A DNA stretch of 36,094 nt from Klebsiella pneumoniae (GTDB lineage: Bacteria > Verrucomicrobiota > Verrucomicrobiia > Limisphaerales > SXTU01), in contig CALQJI020000053.1 of NCBI GenBank assembly GCA_943330855.2, positions 1-36,094 on the forward strand, in the 5' to 3' direction. The notes under the pieces were generated by a model that saw nothing but the letters and a program-made list of their open reading frames with translations, made no database searches and was not told the origin of the DNA. The translations under genes and the position numbers were made by a program. Shown in pieces: positions 18,658-26,679 of the stretch (within the stretch, counting starts at the first letter, position 1; the number at the start of each line of letters is the position of its first letter).

Positions 18658-19917
18658 TCAGTTGGGCAGACGCTTCTTCACCACCGCCATGCTCGTCGCG
18701 AACCTGCCCATCACTTCCTCGCGCGCCTTCGCGGTCTTCTCCTTCGCAGCGGCGGGATCCTTCGCCATCGCCAGCACTGCGGGGACGAGCTTCGCGCGCT
18801 CCTCTTCCTTGTCGAAGTCGAAGAGCCAGTCGCCGAGGCCGATGTCACGCCACATGAGGCCCTTCGTCGTCTGCTCGGCCCAGCGGCAGACGATGGCGGG
18901 GATGCCGTTGCCCACGCACATGATGGGCGAGTGCATCTCGTTGCCGAAGAGACCGGCGCTGCGCGTGTAAACCGAGATGGCCTCGCCCGTGAGCCAGTAG
19001 TTGGGCCGCCAGACCGCGCGCGGCTTCACATCGGCGGGCAGCGGGTCGTAGAGCAGCTCCTTGCCCACGGCCATCTGCGTCTGGTCCTCGGGGCAGATGA
19101 GCACCTTGAGCTTCGTCTGGCGCAGCACCTCGATGATGGCTTGCCGGTGCGGCGCGTGGTCCTGCTCCTTCAACGCCTCGTTGCGCGCGTGCTTCACCGG
19201 GTCCATCGCACGCTCCTTGTGGATGGTCCAGTAGGGCGTGAAGCGCAGGCGCGGGATGCAGCAGAGGAACTGGCCGTCCTCCAAGCCGTTCGCCTTGAGA
19301 AAAGCCGTCGCCTTCGCGTCGTCGCGCAAGTCCGTGGCGAACGCGCCGTCCGGCCCGAACTCCATCAGCGGGCAGGTGCACTCGCGCTGCTTCGCTAACT
19401 CCAATGACTTCGAGTCGCGGAAGTAGGCGAACTTCGCGCCGCTCAACACCTCGACGGTCGCCGCGACGCTCTTGTCCGAGGCGGGCGAAGTGGCCGTGGA
19501 GCCTTGCAGCGACAGCGTGATGCCGTAGACGCCGTAGGGCTTGCCGGTTTCCTTGGCCCAGCGCGCCACGTCGTTCTGCGCAACGAGCGACGGCCCGGAG
19601 CCGTGCAGCAGGAAGTCGCACTCGGCGAACGCGGCCTTGAGCGCCTCGGGGCCTTTGACGAGGCGCAGTTTCGGGAAGCGCGCGAGGAGCATTTCCTCGA
19701 CGCCGTTGTCCACCTTGCTCGGCCACAGGCGGACCTCGACGCCGGGCAGGTGCTTCTCGATGAGCGCGAGCACGCCCGGCGTGTGCGCAATGTCGCCGAT
19801 GTTCACCGTCTGCCATGAGGAGCGGAGCAGTAGACGCGCGGGGCGCTTGTCGGCAGCGCGCACGGAGGCGGCGAGCGAAGCGGCGAGGGTGGTGTGGAGG
19901 AAGTGACGGCGGTTCAT
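18658..19917 (-). CDS. Exported polysaccharide pyruvyl transferase-like protein
   Basis: A 419-residue protein with a twin-arginine-like leader (MNRRHFLHTTLAASLAASVRA) followed by a polysaccharide pyruvyl transferase-like fold: LLLRSSWQTVNIGDIAHTPG at the N-terminus, LLHGSGPSL, GKPYGVYGITLS, and the later NEMHSPIMCVGNGIPAIVC that lines up with the usual donor-side motif. Classical family members add pyruvate ketals to sugars of surface polymers from the cytoplasm using PEP, so an exported version is odd and may have another activity. It lies between the beta-helix protein (12 bp) and DoxX (82 bp) in the long minus-strand string. Confidence 0.75.
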   Translation of the reverse strand: MNRRHFLHTTLAASLAASVRAADKRPARLLLRSSWQTVNIGDIAHTPGVLALIEKHLPGVEVRLWPSKVDNGVEEMLLARFPKLRLVKGPEALKAAFAECDFLLHGSGPSLVAQNDVARWAKETGKPYGVYGITLSLQGSTATSPASDKSVAATVEVLSGAKFAYFRDSKSLELAKQRECTCPLMEFGPDGAFATDLRDDAKATAFLKANGLEDGQFLCCIPRLRFTPYWTIHKERAMDPVKHARNEALKEQDHAPHRQAIIEVLRQTKLKVLICPEDQTQMAVGKELLYDPLPADVKPRAVWRPNYWLTGEAISVYTRSAGLFGNEMHSPIMCVGNGIPAIVCRWAEQTTKGLMWRDIGLGDWLFDFDKEEERAKLVPAVLAMAKDPAAAKEKTAKAREEVMGRFATSMAVVKKRLPN

Positions 19918-19929
19918 GGTGCGAGGCGT

Positions 19930-21195
19930 TTAGGGCTTCTTCTCGCCGAGTTGGTTCCGGTTGTTTCGTTGCACGGGCGGCTCAGGATTTTGCCAGCCGC
20001 GCGGCGCGTTCACCACGACGACGGGTTTACCAGTGGGGTCGGCGATGCGCTGGTTGTCGGCGATGACGCCGTTCTTGGAGTGTCGCCAGCAGTGGATGGC
20101 CTGGCCGTCGCTCTTGATGACGTTGCCGATGACTTCGTAGCCATCGAGGTTGAAGTTCGGCTCGATGGCGGTCAGCGCGGTCTCCATATGATTGAAGTTG
20201 CAGCGGACGTTGCGGAGCTGGCCGCGAAAGGACGGGTGGCCGAGCAGGTAGCCGCTGCCCTTCGGATTGATGGTGCGCGTGCGCTGGATGGTGATGTCCT
20301 CGGCATCGAACGATTCGCCGGGGCCGACCTTTCCGCCGGGCAAAAACGCGCCGGTGTGTTCGCCGTAACACATCACCGAGCGCATCGTGTCGGTCATGGT
20401 GATGTCCTCGACAACTACTTTGCGCACGCGGCCGTGGATGAGCACGCAGGCGTTGATGTTTTTCACCAGGCCGCTGGGCAGCGCGTTGTGCGAGGCGTTC
20501 AGGTCAATCGTGCCTTTGCCGAAGACGCGGACGTTCTCGATGTAATCCGTCTGTCGCCCGTGGCCGATGCGGATGCCGTAGGCTTCCTTCCCGCCGTAGC
20601 TGACGAACCACAGGCTGCGCACGCTGTGGCCGGTGCGATTGCGGAAGCGCACTTTCACGCCGTGGCTCAACGCCTGCCAGTCGCCGGTGATGGGAACGCC
20701 TTTATGGGGCGTATCAAAAAGTTTGCCTGCGCCCCACGCAAACGTGTCCGGTTGGCCATCCGTGCCCGCGCCGTCAATGACGAGCGTGAAGACCGTGGCT
20801 CCGTAGAGTTCCGGGCCTTGCTGGGGCGACGCGCCCAAGTCGAACTCGCCGCTGATTTCGAGGTCGTCGAGTTTCTTGCCGGCGTCCTGGTCCGTGGTGA
20901 TTTCGCCGGTCTTCTCGCGCTGGCACGCACCGGCGGCGAGCTTGAGCGTCGCGCCTTCCTTCAGCTCGATTTCCACCGGCTTGTCCACGTAAAGCATCGC
21001 GCGATGCTTCCCCAACCCGTGCTGGTGCAACCCCGGCAGAAAGACCAACCGGTCGCCCGGCGCGGCGCGGTCGAGCGCGACCTGCGGCGAATCACCGGGG
21101 CGAATTGCGTGTTCCGCCGCGCGCAGCGGAGTGAGCAGTGCGAGCAGCGCCACAACAGCGAACGCAAGCGTGGGTCGCGAGATTTGCACATTCAT
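19930..21195 (-). CDS. Exported right-handed beta-helix protein
   Basis: A 421-residue protein with a signal peptide (MNVQISRPTLAFAVVALLAL, cleavage near LRAAEHA). It opens with the typical segment IRPGDSPQVALDRAAPGDRLVFLPG and continues with beta-strand coils such as VEIELKEGATLKLA and IENVRVFGKGTIDL, RKVVVEDITMTDT and GYEVIGNVIKSDG, as in pectate lyase or polygalacturonase-type parallel beta helices. A polysaccharide lyase or hydrolase is plausible, but no catalytic set was recognised. It is spaced 12 bp before the pyruvyl transferase-like gene and 28 bp after the LamG-like gene. Confidence 0.75.
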   Translation of the reverse strand: MNVQISRPTLAFAVVALLALLTPLRAAEHAIRPGDSPQVALDRAAPGDRLVFLPGLHQHGLGKHRAMLYVDKPVEIELKEGATLKLAAGACQREKTGEITTDQDAGKKLDDLEISGEFDLGASPQQGPELYGATVFTLVIDGAGTDGQPDTFAWGAGKLFDTPHKGVPITGDWQALSHGVKVRFRNRTGHSVRSLWFVSYGGKEAYGIRIGHGRQTDYIENVRVFGKGTIDLNASHNALPSGLVKNINACVLIHGRVRKVVVEDITMTDTMRSVMCYGEHTGAFLPGGKVGPGESFDAEDITIQRTRTINPKGSGYLLGHPSFRGQLRNVRCNFNHMETALTAIEPNFNLDGYEVIGNVIKSDGQAIHCWRHSKNGVIADNQRIADPTGKPVVVVNAPRGWQNPEPPVQRNNRNQLGEKKP

Positions 21196-21223
21196 TGGGG
21201 AGAGGATTCATTGCCCGACGCGA

Positions 21224-21934
21224 CTACTTCTTCGCGGTTGCCGGCGCGGCCCCGATGCCTTTGAGGCTGAAGTCGTCATAGTGAACGTCCACCGGGTTAG
21301 TCGTAAGACTGACGAGCGACTTGGTCGCGTGGCTGATGCCTTCGGACTCGAAGGTGCCGACCAGCTTGCCATCAATGAGCACGCTCAACTCCGCGCCTTT
21401 GGTCCGCACGATCAAGGTGTGCCAGTCTTGCAGGCTCACGGTGGTGGGAACTCGCTTGGCTTTGGCAGCGAGCATTTTCTTCTCCGCATCCGTGAGCTGA
21501 TTGGCCTTCTTCCGGTCGTAGAGGCCGCCAGTGAGGTCGAAGCCGCCGGTCTTGGCGTCGGCGAGGTTCACGCCGGTGGGGCTGATGCTGGCCTGGCAGA
21601 TGTGGCCGGCGTGCGAGCCTTTGTAGTCCTTGTCATCGAACCAGACGTTAAAACCCTTGGCCTTGTCGCTGGTGAAACGGAATTTCACCGCCACCTCGAG
21701 GTCGCGTTCGCCGGAAAACTTGATGTTGTCCACGGCGGAGTGGTCGGAGGTCGGCGCGGTGATGCCAACGAGCACGCCGTCCTTCACGACGCTGCTGCTC
21801 TTGTAATGGCCCCAGCGCGGCCCGAAGCCGGCTCCGGAGAAGTCATCGGCGAAGATGGTGCGGCTGTAATAATCGGGCTCGGCGGCGGAGACGGAGAGAA
21901 CCGAGACGAAAGCGAGGACTAGGATGGTTTTCAT
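21224..21934 (-). CDS. Exported LamG/DUF1080-like protein
   Basis: A 236-residue exported protein: signal peptide MKTILVLAFVSVLSVSAAEP, then a beta-sandwich domain (TIFADDFSGAGFGPRWGHY, DLEVAVKFRF, WHTLIVRTKGAELSVLIDG, VDVHYDDFSLKG) like the concanavalin-fold DUF1080 or LamG families. Members of DUF1080 have been described as 3-keto-glycoside hydrolases; whether this divergent protein is catalytic is not clear. The frame runs to 22120, but 21934 begins the signal peptide. It follows cysD by 49 bp. Confidence 0.78.
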   Translation of the reverse strand: MKTILVLAFVSVLSVSAAEPDYYSRTIFADDFSGAGFGPRWGHYKSSSVVKDGVLVGITAPTSDHSAVDNIKFSGERDLEVAVKFRFTSDKAKGFNVWFDDKDYKGSHAGHICQASISPTGVNLADAKTGGFDLTGGLYDRKKANQLTDAEKKMLAAKAKRVPTTVSLQDWHTLIVRTKGAELSVLIDGKLVGTFESEGISHATKSLVSLTTNPVDVHYDDFSLKGIGAAPATAKK

Positions 21935-21983
21935 AGTTGAGCTGGAACTGCTGTGTGTTTGTTGGGGAGAGTGAAATAGAGGC

Positions 21984-22922
21984 TCAGAAATACCCCGCCT
22001 TCTTCCGGTCTTCCATCGCGGCTTCGCTGGCCTTGTCGTCGGCGCGGGTGCCGCGCTCGGTGACCCGGGCGGCGGCGACTTCGCCGATGATGTCGGCCAC
22101 GCTCTCCGCCGGACTCTCAATCATGCCGGTGCTGATCATGTCCGCGATGGTGCGGACGCGGCAGACCAGCGTCTTGAGCGGTTCTTTCACGGTCGGACGC
22201 GCGCCGGCGTAGGGGTCGGGCCGCGTGGCGTCGGTGTGCGGGGTGGGGACGGGGAGCCACTGGCCGCCGCGCCGGAAGCATTCGCGAGTGTGGCTGAAGT
22301 AGATGTTCGGAACCTCGAGCTTCTCGCGCTGGATGTATTCCCACACGTCCATCTCGGTCCAGTTCGAGAGCGGGAAGACGCGCATATTTTCGCCGGGGTT
22401 GAGTCGGGCGTTGTAGAGGTTCCAGATTTCGGGGCGCTGGTTTTTCGGGTCCCACTGGCCGAAGGCGTCGCGGAAGCTGAAGAAGCGTTCCTTGGCGCGG
22501 GCCTTCTCCTCGTCGCGCCGTGCACCGCCGATGCAGCAGTCGAAGCGGAACTCCTCAATCGCGCCGAGCAGCACGGGTATCTGAAGCTGGTTGCGGCTGA
22601 TTTGGCCGGGCGTGGGCGTGGCGAGGCCCCGGGCGAAGGCGTCGTCCACGGTGCGGACGATGAGCTTCGCGCCGAGCTGCTTGGCGCGGCGGTCGCGGAA
22701 CTCAATCAGCTCGGGGAACTCGTGGCCGGTCTCGACGTTGAGGAAGGGCATCGGGATGTCGGACGGGCGGAAGGCCTTTTCGGCGAGCCGCAGGATGCAG
22801 ATGGAGTCCTTGCCGCCGGAGAAAAGAATCGCGGGCCGCTCAAACTCAGCGGCGACTTCACGCATGATGTGAATCGCCTCGGTTTCGAGATACTGAAGAT
22901 GGTCTAGGTGGTAGGAGGACAT
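21984..22922 (-). CDS. cysD: Sulfate adenylyltransferase subunit 2
   Basis: A 312-residue ATP sulfurylase subunit of normal length. The PP-loop FSGGKDS near residue 34 binds ATP, and ETGHEFPE, CCIGGARRDEEKARAKER, NWTEMDVWEYI and RECFRRGG are strongly conserved family segments. With CysN it forms APS from sulfate in the cytoplasm. CysN is not adjacent; five other genes intervene, though spacing suggests one transcript. Upstream lies a broken four-helix-bundle gene, then cysH. Confidence 0.95.
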   Translation of the reverse strand: MSSYHLDHLQYLETEAIHIMREVAAEFERPAILFSGGKDSICILRLAEKAFRPSDIPMPFLNVETGHEFPELIEFRDRRAKQLGAKLIVRTVDDAFARGLATPTPGQISRNQLQIPVLLGAIEEFRFDCCIGGARRDEEKARAKERFFSFRDAFGQWDPKNQRPEIWNLYNARLNPGENMRVFPLSNWTEMDVWEYIQREKLEVPNIYFSHTRECFRRGGQWLPVPTPHTDATRPDPYAGARPTVKEPLKTLVCRVRTIADMISTGMIESPAESVADIIGEVAAARVTERGTRADDKASEAAMEDRKKAGYF

Positions 22923-22957
22923 GGGAAAGGGAGGGGATGGGGTCTGGCGGATGGGGT

Positions 22958-23319
22958 TTAGGTTCGGTCGCCAAGGGCGCGGATGAGGCCGGTGATGAGT
23001 TTGCCGGTTTGGATACAGTGGGCGAGGAGTTGGGTTTGCTCGGTGGCACTGATGAAATGGTTGTCGAGCAGGACGTAGGTCATGGAGCGGAGCTCGCCGC
23101 AGGAGCGTCTGGCGTAGTTGTAGGCTTGGCGTTTTTCTCCGGGGTTGAGGCTCTCCAACCTTCGGCGACGTTGTTCATCACCGACACGGCGGCTCGTTGG
23201 AGTTGGTCGCGTAAGCCGAAGTCTCTCGCCAGCGGTTCGCGTCGGCAGAGGGCATAAGCTTGGTTCGTCAGCACGCGCGCTGACTTCCACGCTTCCGAAT
23301 TCTCAAAAGGCTCACCCAT
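22958..23319 (-). pseudogene. Four-helix bundle (S23/IVP-type) protein, frameshifted
   Basis: Two overlapping frames together make one four-helix-bundle protein of the 23S rRNA intervening-sequence family. The 5' frame (ATG 23319) gives FENSEAWKSARVL and QRAAVSVMNNVAEG; the 3' frame gives YNYARRSCGELRSM and the C-terminal helices to the stop at 22958. Restoring one T in the GGTTGG run near 23157 joins them as VAEGLESLNPGEKRQAYNYARRS. So a single-base deletion, real or a sequencing error, has broken the gene. Function of the family is unknown. It lies between cysH (13 bp) and cysD (35 bp). Confidence 0.75.
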
Positions 23320-23332
23320 AGCGACCCAGACG

Positions 23333-24028
23333 CTAGACGCCAGACCCCATCCCCTCGGCCTTTCCGACCGCCTTCCCGCCCCACGCCGCGTGCAGCCCGC
23401 ACTCGCGCTTCTCATCCGCCTTGGCGGGGTCGAAATAATCCCATTCGTTCGGGAGGTTGTGCTGCTTCAGGTAGGCTTCCATCTCGGCGTCGGACCAGTG
23501 GAAGACGGGGCTGACTTTGAGGGAATTGAAATTGCCGTCGGGCGAAACGATGTCGAGCCCGGCGCGGTTAGGGTTTTGAACTTTGCGCAGCGCGGTGAGC
23601 CAGACGGTGGGCGCGAGTTCCTTCATGCCGCGCTGGAACGGCTCGAGTTTCATCACGGTGCTGAAGGCTTTGATGCGCTCTTCGTTCTCCGGCGTTGGCT
23701 CCGGCATGCCGCCGTGGACGGCGTCGTAATGCGCGGCGGTGAGCTTCGGCAGATACGCTTTGATGTTCAACTTGAGCTGCGCCTTGAGTTGCTCGGCATG
23801 CGCGTAGGTGGCGGGGCGGTTGTAGCCGTGGTCCACCCAGAGCACGGGGATGTCCGGCTGCACCTGCGTGACAAGGTGGAGGATGACGGCCTCGTAAGGA
23901 CGGAAGTTCGTGGAGACGATGGCGCGGCCGCCGGCTTGGGCGATGGCCCACTTCACGACTTCGAGAGCGGATTGATTGCGCAACGTCGCGTTCGCTTGGG
24001 TGATTTGTTCGGGAGTCATGGCGGTCAT
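23333..24028 (-). CDS. cysH: PAPS reductase (CysH-like)
   Basis: A 231-residue reductase of the CysH family. The N-terminal STNFRPYEAVILHLVTQVQPDIPVLW region is the PP-loop-like substrate site, and KRECGLH near the C-terminus has the catalytic cysteine. The CC and CxxC pairs that hold an iron-sulfur cluster in APS reductases are missing, so a PAPS-using, thioredoxin-dependent enzyme is inferred. That requires an APS kinase, which is not in the window. ATG at 24028 is used; 24019 is equally possible. The spacing to TauE/SafE is 19 bp. Confidence 0.85.
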   Translation of the reverse strand: MTAMTPEQITQANATLRNQSALEVVKWAIAQAGGRAIVSTNFRPYEAVILHLVTQVQPDIPVLWVDHGYNRPATYAHAEQLKAQLKLNIKAYLPKLTAAHYDAVHGGMPEPTPENEERIKAFSTVMKLEPFQRGMKELAPTVWLTALRKVQNPNRAGLDIVSPDGNFNSLKVSPVFHWSDAEMEAYLKQHNLPNEWDYFDPAKADEKRECGLHAAWGGKAVGKAEGMGSGV

Positions 24029-24047
24029 GGAATGGGTGAAATGCCGT

Positions 24048-24788
24048 TCAGAACACGGAGCGATAGAGCGTGCGGGCGCTGAGGAGCATGATGAGCGCGC
24101 CGACGATCATCATGAACGGTTTGACCGGCAGCCGCTTGCAGGCCCACGCGCCGAAAGGAGCCGCGAGCACGCCGCCGAGGCCGAGGCCCAGGATAATGGG
24201 CCAGTTGGAAAGACCGAGCGTGGCGACAAACACAGCGGACGAAGCAAGCGTGACGAAGAACTCCACCGCGTTGACGCTGCCAATGGTTTCGCGCACGTCG
24301 TTGCCGCGCACGATGAGGTTCGAGGCGACGATGGGGCCCCAGCCGCCGCCGCCGATGGCGTCCACGAGTGCGCCGAAAAAGGCGAGGGGCGTCAGGTGCG
24401 TGGTCACTTCACGGGGGACAACCTTACGGAATGCTTTCAGGAAGATGAGGAGGCCAATCACCAGCAGGTAGGCCGCGATGTAGGGTTTCAGCTTATCGCC
24501 GGGCAGCGACACGAGGATGTAAGCCCCCACCATGGCCCCGAAAATTCCCGGCAGCAGCAAGCGGCGGAACAAGAGCTTGCTGATGTTGCCAAAGGCGTGG
24601 TGGGACAAGGCCGATGCGCCGGTGGAGAAGCACTCCGCCGCGTGGACCGTGGCGCTGGCCGCGATGGGCGGCACGCCCGCCGTCAGCAGAATGCTCGTTG
24701 CCGTCACGCCATAAGCCATGCCCAGCGCGCCATCAATGAGCTGAGCGAGAAACCCGGCGAGCGTGTAGAGGAGGAATTCTTCGGTCAT
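24048..24788 (-). CDS. TauE/SafE family sulfite exporter-like permease
   Basis: A 246-residue membrane protein of the TauE/SafE family with about eight hydrophobic segments in two halves. The repeated glycine-rich motifs GALGMAYG near the N-terminus and GGGGWGP in the second half are characteristic, as is VNAVEFFVTLASS. Members move sulfite, sulfoacetate or other anions across the cytoplasmic membrane. Its place between sulfite reductase and PAPS reductase makes export of surplus sulfite or uptake of a sulfur compound a reasonable inference. Confidence 0.9.
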   Translation of the reverse strand: MTEEFLLYTLAGFLAQLIDGALGMAYGVTATSILLTAGVPPIAASATVHAAECFSTGASALSHHAFGNISKLLFRRLLLPGIFGAMVGAYILVSLPGDKLKPYIAAYLLVIGLLIFLKAFRKVVPREVTTHLTPLAFFGALVDAIGGGGWGPIVASNLIVRGNDVRETIGSVNAVEFFVTLASSAVFVATLGLSNWPIILGLGLGGVLAAPFGAWACKRLPVKPFMMIVGALIMLLSARTLYRSVF

Positions 24789-24831
24789 GGGAGCGAGCGG
24801 GGGCCGAGGCGGCTGCGACGAACCAGTTCTG

Positions 24832-26508
24832 TTAGGCTGCGATCGCTTCCTTCAACACCGCCCGATCGCACCAGTCGCCGAAACGTTCACTGGGCGTCCG
24901 CTCGGTCGCGAAGCGCGCGAAGAGGGGGCGCAACTCAGTTTCTAGTTCGGCCTCCTTGATGACTTCCTTGAACAGCTTGTTGAGGCGCGTGCCGGCGGCG
25001 TTGCCGCCGAGCCAGAGCTGGTAGCGGCCGGGTGCTTTGCCGACGAAGGCAATCTCCGCCATGTAGGGTCGCGCGCAGCCGTTCGGGCAGCCGGTCGAAC
25101 GGATGACAATCTCCTCCGCGCCGAGACCGAGGTCGCCGCAGAGCTTTTCGATGCGGTCCACGAGGCCGGGCAAGGCGCGCTCGGACTCCGCGAGCGCGAG
25201 GCCGCAGGTGGGCAGCGCGGGGCAGGCCATGGAGTTGCCGTGGAGCAGGCTCGCTTGGTTTTCGGTGCGGACGCCGTGCTCGGCGAGGAGAGCGTTGATG
25301 GCGGGTTTGTCGGCGTCGCTGACGTTGGCGAGGAGGACGTTTTGGTTGCCGGTGAGGCGGAACTCGATGCTGCCGAACTTCTCCGCGATGCGGCGCAGCG
25401 CGGTTTTTTGGCGGCGTCCATCCATGTCCTTCACGCGGCCGGTCTCGACGAAGAGGGTGAGGAAGTTCGTGCCGTCAATCGCCTGGTGCCAGCCGTAGGT
25501 ATCGCTGGTGGTGGTGAACTTGTAGGCGCGCGCTGGCTCCAGTTTGAAGCCGGCGCGCTGCTCGATTTCGTGGCGAACGAAATCCACGCCCTTCTCAGCC
25601 ACGACGTATTTCAAACGCGCGTGCTTGCGGTCGGTGCGGTCGCCGAAGTCGCGGTGGACAGTCAGCACAGCCTTCGCGATTTCCACGATGTGCTCGGCCT
25701 TGAAGAAGCCGAACACATCCGCGAGGCGCGGATAGGTCGTGACTTGCCCGTGGCTGCGACCCATGCCGCCGCCGACAGCGAGGTTGTAGCCGACGAGTTG
25801 GCCGTTCTCGACGATGCCGATGAAGCCGAGGTCGTTGGTGAACACGTCCATGTCGTTGTTCGGCGGCAGGACGAAGGCGGTCTTGAATTTGCGCGGCAGG
25901 TAAGTCTTGCCATAGAGCGGGTCCACGAAGTCCTTGTGCGCCGGGTCTTCGAGGTTGAGCTGCACGCCGTCGAGCCAGATGGAGTGGTAAGCCTTCGTCT
26001 GCGGCGCGAGCGCGGCGACCACGCGATGCACGTCGGCAATCATCGCGGCGCGCGCGGCGGTCTGCGCGGGCGTGGGCGAGGCAGTGATGTTGCGGTTCAC
26101 GTCGCCGCAAGCCGCGAGCGTGGAGAGGAGCGAGTCGTTGATTTTCTTGATGAGCGGCCCGAGTCCCGACATGACGACGCCGTGGAACTGGATGCTCTGC
26201 CGCGTGGTGATGCGGAGCGTGTTGTTCCCGTAAGTCCCGGCGAGGTCGTCGAAGGCAATCCACTGCACCGGGGTCATGATGCCGCCGGGGATGCGCCCGC
26301 GAATCATCATGATGAACTTCTTCTGCGTCTTGCGCAGGTCGCGGTCGTCCTGCTGGTAGATACCGTGGAACTTGATGAACTGCTGGTCGTCAGCTGAGAA
26401 CTGGTCGGTGCCGGACGCCATGGCGGCGGCGATGTTGCCGGCGAGGGTGGGGATGGCGTCTTTGATGACCTCGTTGTGGGTCAGTTTGGCCGGTTCATTT
26501 GTAATCAT
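24832..26508 (-). CDS. Sulfite reductase hemoprotein (nitrite/sulfite reductase family)
   Basis: A 558-residue siroheme and 4Fe-4S enzyme. Cluster ligands appear as CPALPTC and, further on, GCPNGC, and the ferredoxin-like half-domains (GGGMGRSHGQ, SIEFRLTGNQNVL) are standard. Placed with cysD, cysH and cysN it is assigned as assimilatory sulfite reductase, making sulfide from sulfite; a nitrite role is less likely. No flavoprotein partner (CysJ) or siroheme synthase is nearby, so the electron donor, possibly ferredoxin, is unknown. It is the first gene of the string and is divergent from the MFS permease. Confidence 0.92.
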   Translation of the reverse strand: MITNEPAKLTHNEVIKDAIPTLAGNIAAAMASGTDQFSADDQQFIKFHGIYQQDDRDLRKTQKKFIMMIRGRIPGGIMTPVQWIAFDDLAGTYGNNTLRITTRQSIQFHGVVMSGLGPLIKKINDSLLSTLAACGDVNRNITASPTPAQTAARAAMIADVHRVVAALAPQTKAYHSIWLDGVQLNLEDPAHKDFVDPLYGKTYLPRKFKTAFVLPPNNDMDVFTNDLGFIGIVENGQLVGYNLAVGGGMGRSHGQVTTYPRLADVFGFFKAEHIVEIAKAVLTVHRDFGDRTDRKHARLKYVVAEKGVDFVRHEIEQRAGFKLEPARAYKFTTTSDTYGWHQAIDGTNFLTLFVETGRVKDMDGRRQKTALRRIAEKFGSIEFRLTGNQNVLLANVSDADKPAINALLAEHGVRTENQASLLHGNSMACPALPTCGLALAESERALPGLVDRIEKLCGDLGLGAEEIVIRSTGCPNGCARPYMAEIAFVGKAPGRYQLWLGGNAAGTRLNKLFKEVIKEAELETELRPLFARFATERTPSERFGDWCDRAVLKEAIAA

Positions 26509-26638
26509 AAGTGAATTGATGACATTACGAGTGTTACGTTCAACATGAGCTGCGTCAACGGCTTTTTCTACCGGTTGAAGGCCGTGTCTGCGAGCGCTAT
26601 TCTTGGTCCCAAGACAGTCTGCGACCCAATTTCAACGC

Positions 26639-26667
26639 TTGCCCCGTGCGCGGCGTTTCCCTAGCGT
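26639..26667 (+). promoter_or_regulatory. Candidate promoter for the MFS permease
   Basis: TTGCCC (26639-26644) and TAGCGT (26662-26667) are 17 bp apart. The start codon is at 26680, so only about 6 bases of leader would be made. The rest of the 171-bp divergent gap to the sulfite reductase start holds no clear operator. Confidence 0.4.
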
Positions 26668-26679
26668 CGCGCAAAATCT

